64,000 nucleotides of DNA, from assembly GCF_900107705.1 (NCBI RefSeq), contig NZ_FNRE01000004.1:186001-250000 (forward strand), read 5' to 3'. A program made the position numbers and the translations under genes. Shown here in pieces: positions 52,209-60,903 of this stretch. Position 1 is the stretch's first letter, and each line of letters opens with the position of its first letter. This stretch comes from Prevotella sp. tc2-28. Its GTDB lineage: Bacteria; Bacteroidota; Bacteroidia; Bacteroidales; Bacteroidaceae. The notes below the pieces were generated by a model. That model searched no databases and was not told where the DNA came from. It worked only from the letters and a program-made list of their open reading frames with translations.

Positions 52209-52262
52209 TAGGTCTGCTGCTTAGAAGAATTTGCACGATTTAAGAAGATAAAATAAAACGAA

Positions 52263-53729
52263 ATGAATATGAACAAGAAAACCATCATCACCATCCTGCT
52301 CGCCCTCGTCGCAATGACGGGACTGGCGCAAAAGCATCTGCCTGCGTTTCTGTATTCGAAGGAACCTGCGGTGTTAAGCGGACAGATTATAGGAAACAAC
52401 CAGCAGATAACGGAAAGTGTACATGTCCGCTATGTCTTGAAGTACACATCGGGAACTGGAGATGCCCTCAGACAAGCAAGTGCTGCCGTGGATGCCGACG
52501 GAAGATTCAGTCTGAACCTGCCTACGGGTACAACGGTGGACTGCCATGTGGCGGTGGGGGAATGTCGCTTCATCTGCTACGTAGTGCCTGGGCAGACGGT
52601 TACGTTTACGCTCGACCTTAATAAGTTGAAAACGCAGGGGCTGGCCAATGCGCTGATGTTCGGCGGGCAGTTGGCCGACTTCAATCACGATTTGGTCTAT
52701 GCCACAGAACAGGGCATCGATCCAGAGACCATCTATCGCGACATAGAAGCGAAACGCAACATGGGGCAACTGGCAAACGAATTGCCCGAGAAGAGCGAGC
52801 AGGGGTACTTCCATTATCTGGACTCTACTTACCAACGTGTTAATGAACTGATAGACAACGACAGGGAAATAGGTCAAGCGTATCGTGAGTTTGCAAAGGC
52901 CGTCAACCGCTATGAATGTGGAGCGATGATGCCCTTCTGTGGCCAGTCCATCCAATATGCGGGCATTGATACGGACGAGGCGTATGATGCTTTCGAAGCA
53001 CGACTGAAACAGCGTTTGGAGGTTTATATGAAGGATGACCCTTGGGCCAATCCCGTGCTCTGCTATGTTATGTGGAGTATGCCCGACACTTTCGTTGATT
53101 CGTATGTCAGTCAGCCCGTAAAGCTACCGGCAGAGTACCAGCAGTGTCGTCTGGCCTCAAAGTTCCTGGAACAAATGGGAGCGCAGAGATTTCTGCTTAC
53201 TGAGGCACAGAAAGACAGCGTGCTGACATTCTTGCCAGAACTGGCTCAGGATGTGTTGGACTATAACGAGCGGATGGAGCGGGAACTCTCGTTCGTCAGC
53301 GAGCAGGGGATGTCCCGCGTTTGTACCTTGTCTGACAATGCAGATGATATTCTTGCCACTATTCTGAAACCTTATAATGGGAAGCCCGTATTGTTGGACC
53401 TCTGGGAAACCACCTGTGGCCCGTGCCGATTAGCCTTCAAGGATATGCACGATAAAAAGAAAGAACTTGCCGACCGCATCCACTTCGTCAACATCGCCAG
53501 CGAAAACTCAGACCTCTCCACCTGGCAGCGTCTTATTCCCAACTACATCGGCGACCACTACCGCCTGACCAAGCAGCAACTTCAGTCTCTGCACAGCCAA
53601 CTTCCATGTAATACAAGCGGCGTACCCATTTGGGTGCTCATCAATGCCGATGGCACCATCCACCACACTTTCACAGGCTGGAGGAATGTTGACGACATGA
53701 TGAAGGAAATCAATCAAGTGTTGCAATAA
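52263..53729 (+). CDS. TlpA-like thioredoxin-fold protein
   Basis: This 488-residue exported protein has the shared signal cassette (TIITILLALVAMTGLAQ). Residues 25-330 are an N-terminal domain of DUF4369/DUF5106-like character (AAVDADGRFSLNLPTGTT). The C-terminal thioredoxin fold has WETTCGPC (C385, C388). The tryptophan before the motif is replaced (TTC for SWC). It probably acts in envelope thiol chemistry together with its neighbours. Confidence 0.82.
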   Translation: MNMNKKTIITILLALVAMTGLAQKHLPAFLYSKEPAVLSGQIIGNNQQITESVHVRYVLKYTSGTGDALRQASAAVDADGRFSLNLPTGTTVDCHVAVGECRFICYVVPGQTVTFTLDLNKLKTQGLANALMFGGQLADFNHDLVYATEQGIDPETIYRDIEAKRNMGQLANELPEKSEQGYFHYLDSTYQRVNELIDNDREIGQAYREFAKAVNRYECGAMMPFCGQSIQYAGIDTDEAYDAFEARLKQRLEVYMKDDPWANPVLCYVMWSMPDTFVDSYVSQPVKLPAEYQQCRLASKFLEQMGAQRFLLTEAQKDSVLTFLPELAQDVLDYNERMERELSFVSEQGMSRVCTLSDNADDILATILKPYNGKPVLLDLWETTCGPCRLAFKDMHDKKKELADRIHFVNIASENSDLSTWQRLIPNYIGDHYRLTKQQLQSLHSQLPCNTSGVPIWVLINADGTIHHTFTGWRNVDDMMKEINQVLQ

Positions 53730-53753
53730 AAACAATAATGCGGACAAACCGAA

Positions 53754-55823
53754 ATGAACATGAACAAGATAACCATCATCACCATTCTGTTCGCCCTCGT
53801 CGCAATGGCGGGGCAGGCAAAGACATTCAAGACCATCAAGAACCCCGTGGCAATGGCCTGCGTAAATGTGTCGAGCGGCGAACTGAAAGCCCGTGAGGTT
53901 ATATTCAGGGATACGGCGACAACCGTACATTTCACAATGGAGTACTCCAAGGGACAGAGTTTCCAATTTGTCTCATCATCCTATCTCATGGACGAGGACG
54001 GCAACCGCTACCCGTTGCGCTCTGCCGAGGGACTGAAACTCAACACATGGGTGCAGTCACCAGAGAGTGGAATCACCGAGTTTACCATGCATTTCGCGCC
54101 TTTGCCGAAGAAGATGCAGATATTCGACTTCATCGAGGGAGACGGAAACAGAGCATTCAAGCTGTTAGGCATCCACGATAAGAAGACAAAACTGAAAGTA
54201 CCTACGGTGCAGGAATTCGCCGATGCTAATCCGTGGACAGTGCCCGATGACTGGTTCAAGACCGACACCATCACGGTGAAAGGCCGCATTGAAGGCTACA
54301 ATGCCGAGCAGTTCGGATTCACGTCGATGGAATGTTACTTCGAGGATGTTTTCGAGAAGGACGATGCGACGCTGGTGCTCGACATCGCTGACGACGGTAC
54401 GTTCTGCAAGAAGTTCCAGGCCAGCTACCCCGTTTGCCAAACGTTCTATACGATGGAGTCGAAGGTTGGTTTCAGTGAAATGCCATTTTATGCACGTCCC
54501 GGCGAGACCATCGACATCACCGTGCGCAAGGATGATAATGGCAGGTACGTCTGTGTCTATAACAACGGTAGCAGTCGCGACGTTGAAAGGTGGCTCCGCA
54601 CCAGCGGTTCGATTACCGATGTCCTTATCCCCTTGAGCCGTTGCAAAGGCAAGTTCGACGAGGCAAACACTCTGTCCGACAAAGTTTGGCAGAACGCGAT
54701 GTACTGTCTGCAAACCGTGAGCCGACGTGAGCACTACACGCCGATGGAGATACAGTTGGCTTTGGCCGACGTACAGACAAGTTTTGCAGAGAGCTACATG
54801 TCCTACGCTACGAACCGCGAGTTTGCCCTGATGAAACAGGAGGTGCGCGATGGCGCGTACCATACTGAAATTCTCGATAGCGTGGAGTGGCAGAAGCTTT
54901 TCGACTACAAGAACTACTACCAGCTGCGGCGCATCGACTTTGACAATCCCCTGCTCTTTGTCAGCAGCGACTATTCCCATCTGCTCAACCGCATGCAGTT
55001 CGCACAGCCCGTTCGCATCGGCAAATACAAAGACATTGAGGACGAAAATGGCGGTGTTGTGGCTAATGTCGAAAACGAGAAGAAAGAGCTTGCTGGAGGT
55101 TACACTGCATTGAAAGAACTCATGGGTAGCGAACACGACAATCTGATGGCACAACTTTGCGCATACAAAGATATGCTAAGCGGTTTCAATTACTGGCGCA
55201 ACAACGAGGATGTCATTCCCCGCATCCTCGCCGACACGACAAAAACGGTTGCAGAACGAGAGGAAAGCGTAGCCAGCATGAGGACACCCAGCAATATGAT
55301 GCCTCTCTATCTTTCCACATTTGCCCACCCCTACGTCCACCAGAAGGCTGAGCAGTTCTATGCCCACAAGATGGCGCAGACCGAGCTCTCATCGCCTCTG
55401 CCCGATGGCCTGATGGCCGACCTTATCCGACATCTCTGCGAAAAGTATCCCGGCAAGTATCTCCTTATCGACTTTTGGGGGATGGGCTGCGGTCCTTGCC
55501 GTTCGGCCATACAGAGCAGCAAGGACAAGCGGGCTGAGATTGCCAAGCGCGATGATGTAAAGCTCATCTTCATTGCCGAGGAGCGCACCGCCGAGGGTAG
55601 CGAAGCTTACCACAAATATATCGATGAGTGGCTGGCCGACGAGGTGAACATCTGCCTCACCTACGACGGCTTTGCCCGTATGCAGGAACTTTTCCACTTC
55701 AACGGCATCCCCCACTACGAAACCATCACCCCCGACTGCCGCCGTGTCCGCGACGATCTGCAATTGCAAGGCTTCTACAACTTCGACTACGAATTGACGA
55801 GACTGAAGGAAAGGCTGAAATAA
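53754..55823 (+). CDS. Large TlpA-like thioredoxin-fold protein
   Basis: This 689-residue exported protein starts with the shared cassette (MNMNKITIITILFALVAMAGQA). Residues 25-150 are a beta domain (ATTVHFTMEYSKGQSFQFVSS). Residues 170-290 resemble DUF4369 (TITVKGRIEGYNAEQFGF). A helical middle follows (340-540). The C-terminal thioredoxin domain has WGMGCGPC (C579, C582). It is the longest paralogue in the array and lies 24 bp after the previous one. Confidence 0.82.
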   Translation: MNMNKITIITILFALVAMAGQAKTFKTIKNPVAMACVNVSSGELKAREVIFRDTATTVHFTMEYSKGQSFQFVSSSYLMDEDGNRYPLRSAEGLKLNTWVQSPESGITEFTMHFAPLPKKMQIFDFIEGDGNRAFKLLGIHDKKTKLKVPTVQEFADANPWTVPDDWFKTDTITVKGRIEGYNAEQFGFTSMECYFEDVFEKDDATLVLDIADDGTFCKKFQASYPVCQTFYTMESKVGFSEMPFYARPGETIDITVRKDDNGRYVCVYNNGSSRDVERWLRTSGSITDVLIPLSRCKGKFDEANTLSDKVWQNAMYCLQTVSRREHYTPMEIQLALADVQTSFAESYMSYATNREFALMKQEVRDGAYHTEILDSVEWQKLFDYKNYYQLRRIDFDNPLLFVSSDYSHLLNRMQFAQPVRIGKYKDIEDENGGVVANVENEKKELAGGYTALKELMGSEHDNLMAQLCAYKDMLSGFNYWRNNEDVIPRILADTTKTVAEREESVASMRTPSNMMPLYLSTFAHPYVHQKAEQFYAHKMAQTELSSPLPDGLMADLIRHLCEKYPGKYLLIDFWGMGCGPCRSAIQSSKDKRAEIAKRDDVKLIFIAEERTAEGSEAYHKYIDEWLADEVNICLTYDGFARMQELFHFNGIPHYETITPDCRRVRDDLQLQGFYNFDYELTRLKERLK

Positions 55824-55830
55824 AACCGAA

Positions 55831-57009
55831 ATGAATATGAAGCAAACCATCATTACCATCCTGCTCGCCGTCGTTGCAATGACAGGGCAGGGGCAAGTCA
55901 CAGACACCCTTACCGTAGGAATGGAACTGAGAGTGCAGGATGTTATAGGTACTAATAAGTTTATGTATGAATGCGAGACCCCGACTGAAGAATTCAAAGG
56001 GCTGCCAGCGGACACTGCTTCGTTTCGTCTCTACGAGCAAAAAGACATCGTGTGTATATTAGCTCGTGACGGTAATCAAAAGGATGTCTATTACTGCGCG
56101 TTTGACATGAACAAAGACCGCGACTTTTCGAACGACTATCATTATTACCTCACCCGCAAGCAGATAGATGACGCCCGAACGTTTACTCCGCAACGATATG
56201 CAGACATCTGGATTGCCCCCGAAATCCATCTGAATGGAGTCGCAGGCCATGGTGGAATGGTAACCAGCCGATTGGCTTTCGATGAGTTCGTCCCCATGCT
56301 GCACGTCCATGATTTCTTCGTCGGCAATTTCGACTATCAAGGTAAAAACTATTATGTCTGCTCAGCGTATGACAAAAATGAGTACGCCGTCACGGACTCC
56401 ATCCCCACAAATAACGATGATTTCGCACGAAAACTGCTGCAAAATAATCTGTTGCGGGAAGTACAATTCCCCATCATACATGACAGTCTAATAATCAGAT
56501 TACTCGACATGGATTTTAGCCGCCAGCAATGCCGTATCAGCGTCACTCCACTCACCGATGCGACCTTGCCGACCATTCCATACGAAGGATTCCGTGCCCC
56601 AGCCATTTCCGCTAAGGACATCAAGGGCAAGGCGCTTTCTCTCGGAAATGGTTATACACTGCTCGATTTCTGGGGAACGTGGTGCAAGCCTTGCATCGCC
56701 ATCATTCCCGAACTCGTGGATATTCACAAGCATTATCCCGCACTGAATCTCGTCAGCATAGCCGTTGAGGGAAGCATGAAAGAACTGCCAAAGCTGAAGA
56801 AGCTAACCAAGGAACTCAATATGGACTGGACGCATGTTTACCAACTGGGCAGCGACACCGCCAGCATATCTAGCAGTTTCAACATCTCTGCTTTTCCGAC
56901 AACCATCATCATCGACCCCGCCGGAAGGATAGTCTATCGTGGTTCTGGCAGCAACAGCACTGATAAACTGAAAGCGAAACTCGAAGAGATTTTCCCGGAC
57001 AACAAATAA
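55831..57009 (+). CDS. TlpA-like thioredoxin-fold protein
   Basis: This 392-residue exported protein has the shared cassette (KQTIITILLAVVAMTGQGQ). Residues 25-240 are an unassigned, beta-rich domain (YYCAFDMNKDRDFSNDYHYY). The thioredoxin domain (245-385) has WGTWCKPC (C285, C288) and the cis-Pro region ISAFPTTIIIDP. It begins 7 bp after the previous stop. All expected redox residues are present. Confidence 0.86.
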   Translation: MNMKQTIITILLAVVAMTGQGQVTDTLTVGMELRVQDVIGTNKFMYECETPTEEFKGLPADTASFRLYEQKDIVCILARDGNQKDVYYCAFDMNKDRDFSNDYHYYLTRKQIDDARTFTPQRYADIWIAPEIHLNGVAGHGGMVTSRLAFDEFVPMLHVHDFFVGNFDYQGKNYYVCSAYDKNEYAVTDSIPTNNDDFARKLLQNNLLREVQFPIIHDSLIIRLLDMDFSRQQCRISVTPLTDATLPTIPYEGFRAPAISAKDIKGKALSLGNGYTLLDFWGTWCKPCIAIIPELVDIHKHYPALNLVSIAVEGSMKELPKLKKLTKELNMDWTHVYQLGSDTASISSSFNISAFPTTIIIDPAGRIVYRGSGSNSTDKLKAKLEEIFPDNK

Positions 57010-57021
57010 ATTGAAATAAAC

Positions 57022-57708
57022 ATGAATAAGCAAACCATCATCACCATCCTGCTAGCCCTCGCCGCAATGGCGGGGCAGGCGCAAGAAATCAAAAGAGTAG
57101 AAGCCACACCCGAAGACTTCATGGAGCACATGGCCTTGTGTGGCTACGAGGTTTACACCTATGACATTTCCTCTCTGCGCGACTCCGTGTCGGGCTTCAC
57201 CATCGTCATCCGCGAGTATAACCAGCAGGGAATGATTGACGAGAAGAAACTGTACGGCTTCAGGACAAAGACCATGATTTCTGACTTCAACGAGAAAGAC
57301 CAGCAAAATATTTATGCGGAGAACGATGCCGATGACATGGAGCGCGGCATCTATCGCCTGGCCAAGACCCTCGCCGTCGGGTTCTCTCCCGTTCAGTCGG
57401 ACTCTATCGAGACCATCACCCTGCAATCTTCTCGCAATGATGCAGCGCCTTGGAAACTGACGCTGAAGCCTATCACCGAAGCGTCTCCAACCGTTTACCG
57501 TTATCAGAGAGTGCCATACCAGCCCACTTCGTTCTCCCTTGACACCTTCATTCCCCTTGTCTTCTACGGCTCTTTCTGGTGGGACGAGCAAGCAAAAGGA
57601 ATCCGTTTCTGTGGAGACACTGAACTGACAGAAGAGAAAGCAAAGACCAGCGAATACTTCAAATTTTGCCCATACTATTATATTATTGGCGTAGTATTCC
57701 ACAAATAA
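57022..57708 (+). CDS. Exported hypothetical protein with the shared signal cassette
   Basis: This 228-residue protein's N-terminus (MNKQTIITILLALAAMAGQAQ) is the same cassette as the flanking TlpA-like genes, but there is no thioredoxin motif. The mature part has IRFCGDTELTEEKAKTSEYF and ends FCPYYYIIGVVFHK. Not recognised. It may be a partner of the thioredoxins or a diverged, shortened relative of their N-terminal domain. Confidence 0.68.
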   Translation: MNKQTIITILLALAAMAGQAQEIKRVEATPEDFMEHMALCGYEVYTYDISSLRDSVSGFTIVIREYNQQGMIDEKKLYGFRTKTMISDFNEKDQQNIYAENDADDMERGIYRLAKTLAVGFSPVQSDSIETITLQSSRNDAAPWKLTLKPITEASPTVYRYQRVPYQPTSFSLDTFIPLVFYGSFWWDEQAKGIRFCGDTELTEEKAKTSEYFKFCPYYYIIGVVFHK

Positions 57709-57714
57709 AACGAA

Positions 57715-58737
57715 ATGAATATGAAGCAAACCATCACCACCATCCTGCTCGCCCTTGTCGCAATGGCGGCACATGCGCAGACATTCACTTGGAGAATAGA
57801 AGGGACGGTGGCAAACGCTGCACCGACAGATACGCTGACTGTCATCGATGCCGAGAAGCAAAGGATGATAACAACGCTGCAAGTCAAAGACGGGAACATC
57901 GTCCCTGCAAGCGGAACGCTTGACGAACCTGCCGTCTGCTGCATCGCCAAGCAGGGCAGGCGCGGATGGATAAGAATGTTTGTTCTGGAAAGCGGAACCG
58001 TAAATCTCACGGTTGACTTGGACTTGGTTTACCTCATACGCATTGGAGGTACGCCGATGAACGACGAACTGATGGGCGTGCTTGCGGTACAGAACACGGA
58101 CATGGATATGGACACATACGTCAAGAAGATGTGTGAAGTGGTCAGCCGTATCGTCAGCAACCATCCAGGCCATCCACTGTCTCCATTTCTTATCGGGCAA
58201 TCCAAGTCATTATTCACGTCAACCGAATCAATTGGACTTATAGAGAAGCTGTCCCCCGACTTACAGGCAAGTCCTAAGATGGACAGGCTGAAGGAAAGTC
58301 TTTTGCTGGTGCAGGAAACCGAGGAGGGCAAGATGTTCAAGGAACTCACGGGCGTTTCTCCTGATGGCAAGCCGACCGCCATTTCCGACTTTGTGGGGCG
58401 GGGCAACTATGTGCTTGCCGACTTCTGGGCCTCGTGGTGCGGGCCTTGCACGGCTGACATGCCCCATGTCATTGCCTTGTACGAGAAATACAAGGACAAA
58501 GGGCTGAAGGTAATCGGAATCACCGTCAGCGACACCCTAGAGAAATCCGACAGCGTCGTGCAGAAATTGGGCATCCCGTTTCCCCAGATTTACGAATCCA
58601 AGCCCATGAGCATCTATGGAGTGACCGGGATTCCCCACAAGATTCTCTTCGCCCCCGATGGCACCATCATCGCACGAGGGTTACGAGGGGAATTCATCGA
58701 CAAGAAACTCGAAGAGATATTCAACGATAACAAATAA
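57715..58737 (+). CDS. TlpA/ResA-like thiol-disulfide oxidoreductase with DUF4369
   Basis: This 340-residue exported protein has the shared cassette (MKQTITTILLALVAMAAHAQ). Residues 22-120 are DUF4369-like (FTWRIEGTVANAAPTDTLTV). The thioredoxin domain (200-335) is canonical, with DFWASWCGPC (C242, C245) and GVTGIPHKILFAPDG. It is the most typical TlpA-family member here and ends the array; a copy of the 36-bp dispersed repeat follows. Confidence 0.88.
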   Translation: MNMKQTITTILLALVAMAAHAQTFTWRIEGTVANAAPTDTLTVIDAEKQRMITTLQVKDGNIVPASGTLDEPAVCCIAKQGRRGWIRMFVLESGTVNLTVDLDLVYLIRIGGTPMNDELMGVLAVQNTDMDMDTYVKKMCEVVSRIVSNHPGHPLSPFLIGQSKSLFTSTESIGLIEKLSPDLQASPKMDRLKESLLLVQETEEGKMFKELTGVSPDGKPTAISDFVGRGNYVLADFWASWCGPCTADMPHVIALYEKYKDKGLKVIGITVSDTLEKSDSVVQKLGIPFPQIYESKPMSIYGVTGIPHKILFAPDGTIIARGLRGEFIDKKLEEIFNDNK

Positions 58738-58750
58738 ACTCAAAAAACTC

Positions 58751-58786
58751 TCGTGACCCATTCACTTTATGTCAAACTTTCAAAAA
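58751..58786. repeat. 36-bp dispersed repeat, copy 2
   Basis: Matches 48957-48992 at 34 of 36 positions. It precedes the DUF6261-like gene by 13 bp. Confidence 0.6.
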
Positions 58787-58799
58787 AACAGTAAGGATT

Positions 58800-59570
58800 A
58801 TGGAGAACCCGACATTACCTACCAACTGGCTGGCTGCGCTGAGCAACGCCAACCACGACGGCACGACACAGCAGATTGACGATGCCGTCGGAAACTTTGA
58901 GACCGAGAACCAGGTGTTCCTGCAGAAGGCACAGGCCGTACACCAGGCCCGCGTGCAGGAGGACGACGTGTGGCAGAAGTCGCAGGTGGACCCCGTGGTG
59001 AAGCAGCTGGAGGCCGCCGACAAGCAGCAGGATGCCTACATGACCGCCTTCCGCTACATCAACGACGGCTATGCCGCGCTGCCCGACGGCGAGGCACAAA
59101 AGGCGGACGCGCTGGTGGTGCAGCGCACGTTCAAGGACTTCAAGTTCCGCGTCAACGACGGCTACGGCGCCGAGGCGGACAAGATTCTGCAGATGGGCCA
59201 GAACCTGCAGACGAAGCAGGAGTTCCTGACCCAGATTGGCGCTTGGCAGTGGTACGTCAAGGCCGCGCAGGCCGCACAGCAGGTGCGCTATCTGCTGGGC
59301 GAGCGTGCCAAGACGAAGGGCGAGTTCGTGAAGGGTGAGCTGAAGGCCGCCCGCCGCCAGACCGACCTGGCCATCGCCGACCTCTACCGCACCATCATCG
59401 CCATGATGGACCTCATGCCCAGCGACGCCCTCACCGCTCTCTACACCCAGCTGAAGGGCTTCGAGCGCTACGCCCGCGAGTACTACCTGCCCAAGGGCAA
59501 GGGCGAGGACGACCCCGAACCCGAGCCGCAGCCCGAACCCGACGTGACGCCCGTGGAGCCGGAGGCATAG
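58800..59570 (+). CDS. DUF6261-like helical protein
   Basis: This 256-residue protein has no signal peptide and is almost all helical (residues 30-215), rich in Ala/Gln/Lys. It ends in a Pro/Glu tail (residues 235-256, repeated PEPEP). The pattern of long helices with YRTIIAMMDLMPSDALTALYTQL near 200 and a Pro/Glu end is that of DUF6261 proteins common in Prevotellaceae. Function unknown. GC content looks higher than in neighbours. Confidence 0.75.
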   Translation: MENPTLPTNWLAALSNANHDGTTQQIDDAVGNFETENQVFLQKAQAVHQARVQEDDVWQKSQVDPVVKQLEAADKQQDAYMTAFRYINDGYAALPDGEAQKADALVVQRTFKDFKFRVNDGYGAEADKILQMGQNLQTKQEFLTQIGAWQWYVKAAQAAQQVRYLLGERAKTKGEFVKGELKAARRQTDLAIADLYRTIIAMMDLMPSDALTALYTQLKGFERYAREYYLPKGKGEDDPEPEPQPEPDVTPVEPEA

Positions 59571-59608
59571 TCCGCAGTGGTCGCAAAGCTCAAAATCCCC
59601 GTAGTTTT

Positions 59609-59718
59609 ATGGTCGCTACGCTCAAAATTATAGAAAAATTGAATCAAAAAATTATCAGAACAATGCCTTTTTATAATTTTCAAAACAATTTTCTTATAAT
59701 TTTGAGCGAAAGCGACCC
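59609..59718. repeat. 110-bp palindromic direct repeat, left copy
   Basis: 105 of 110 bases match 60164-60273. Each copy is itself an imperfect hairpin: GGTCGCT-ac-GCTCAAAATTATA at one end is mirrored by TATAATTTTGAGC-gaa-AGCGACC at the other. It ends 15 bp before the GxxExxY start. Confidence 0.85.
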
Positions 59719-59733
59719 CCAAAAAGAAAGAAT

Positions 59734-60159
59734 ATGGATGCAATAACGGAATATAACAAGAAGTACGAGTTCTTCAAGGACATCACTGGTGAGGCTATGC
59801 GCATCCACCGTAAGTGGCATTCGGGCCTGCTGGAGTCTGCTTACGAAGCCGCGCTGAAATACCTCTTGGAGCAGAAGGGCTACACCGTGGAGCGTCAGAA
59901 GTTCCTGCCCATCTATTGGGATGACGTGCGCCTCGACCAGGACTACCGTATGGACTTGGTCGTCAATGGCAATATCATCCTCGAACTGAAGGCCGTGAAC
60001 TTCGTTGACAAGGAACACCGCCGCCAACTCTTCAACTACATGCATCTGACCCACACCGAGTATGGCATGGTCATCAACTTCGGTGGTGACAGCCTGTTTT
60101 CAGAGTGGTACCGCCGCGACCCCATCACTGGTGAAATCGAGAAAATCAAACTCTTATAG
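59734..60159 (+). CDS. GxxExxY-family protein (PD-(D/E)XK-type fold)
   Basis: This 141-residue protein has the family signature GLLESAY at 31-37. The nuclease-like core D74, E84-L-K86 (YRMDLVVNGNIILELKAV) gives a PD-(D/E)XK arrangement. Length is usual for the family. Function is unproven in the literature I know; a DNA- or RNA-cutting activity is suggested by the fold. The gene is tightly framed by 110-bp palindromic direct repeats, so it may move or be copied as a unit. Confidence 0.88.
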   Translation: MDAITEYNKKYEFFKDITGEAMRIHRKWHSGLLESAYEAALKYLLEQKGYTVERQKFLPIYWDDVRLDQDYRMDLVVNGNIILELKAVNFVDKEHRRQLFNYMHLTHTEYGMVINFGGDSLFSEWYRRDPITGEIEKIKLL

Positions 60160-60163
60160 GCAA

Positions 60164-60273
60164 ATGGTCGCTACGCTCAAAATTATAGAAAAATTGAAAC
60201 AAAAAATTATCAGAGCGATGTGTTTTTATAATTTTCAAAACAATTTTCTTATAATTTTGAGCGAAAGCGACCC
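60164..60273. repeat. 110-bp palindromic direct repeat, right copy
   Basis: Same orientation as 59609-59718, starting 5 bp after the GxxExxY stop codon. The five mismatches cluster in the loop region, so arm pairing is unaffected. Confidence 0.85.
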
Positions 60274-60280
60274 AAGTATG

Positions 60281-60380
60281 CTCGGATTTCAGGAATCGGC
60301 AATGAAACTGGAAGATTCTATCTCGGATTTCAGGAAAATTTTGAGTCTTGCGACCAATACGACCTCGGATTTCAGGAATC
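60281..60380. repeat. Three spaced copies of a 15-bp motif
   Basis: CTCGGATTTCAGGAA occurs at 60281, 60322 and 60364 (steps of 41 and 42 bp). Sequence between copies is unrelated. No ORF is supported here. Confidence 0.6.
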
Positions 60381-60551
60381 CAGACAGGAAGCGGGCGCGG
60401 CGAGGACGGATTGCAGCAATCTGCACTTTCACCGCCCCCGTCGCAGCCCGTTTTTCTGGAATCCGGCGCCTCTCATGCAGAATTATATGATTAAATCGGT
60501 AAAAATGACTAAAAAAAGCATCCTCCGTGACCAATTTTCATGGAAAGTTCG

Positions 60552-60903
60552 TACCTTTGCACAAAATTTGTGCGAGAACGGGCTGCACCTCGGCAAAGAG
60601 CGAGCTCTCTGCACTCGGTTTGCACCGTCCTTGTCACACGCATTTCGAAAGGGATGCAGATCTTTTTGTTGCTCATTCATCGTCCGAACTACCACCTCGA
60701 AAGAAGAAAGAGCGATATTATATCTCGATGGAGTGTGCGCACAAGCGCAGACTTCGCATAGAGATATAGGGCTGTGGTAGGCCTTGGACGATGTATGTGG
60801 GGGCCTGCGCTTTCTTTATGCCTTTGAGTTAGTGCTTTCCCCACAGATTTGAGAGACGAAAGTAATAACAAAATAAGTAACCATAACAAAAAGACAATTA
60901 AAA
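60552..60903 (+). promoter_or_regulatory. Promoter and ~340-nt leader of the GLUG-type surface gene
   Basis: TACCTTTG (60552-60559) then CAC gives a start near 60562. GCACAA-AAT-TTGTGC (60559-60573) makes a hairpin at the very 5' end. The leader to 60903 has no supported ORF but several short inverted repeats. Its length suggests post-transcriptional control. Confidence 0.5.

Noticed and set aside
52269..53820. Insertion-sequence remnant suggested by repeated DNA at gene starts
   Set aside because: The repeated DNA is confined to the start codon and signal peptide and is read in frame in every gene; there are no terminal inverted repeats.
60281..60380. Possible CRISPR array
   Set aside because: Only three 15-bp repeats, spacers of 26-27 bp with no palindromic repeat, and no cas gene nearby.
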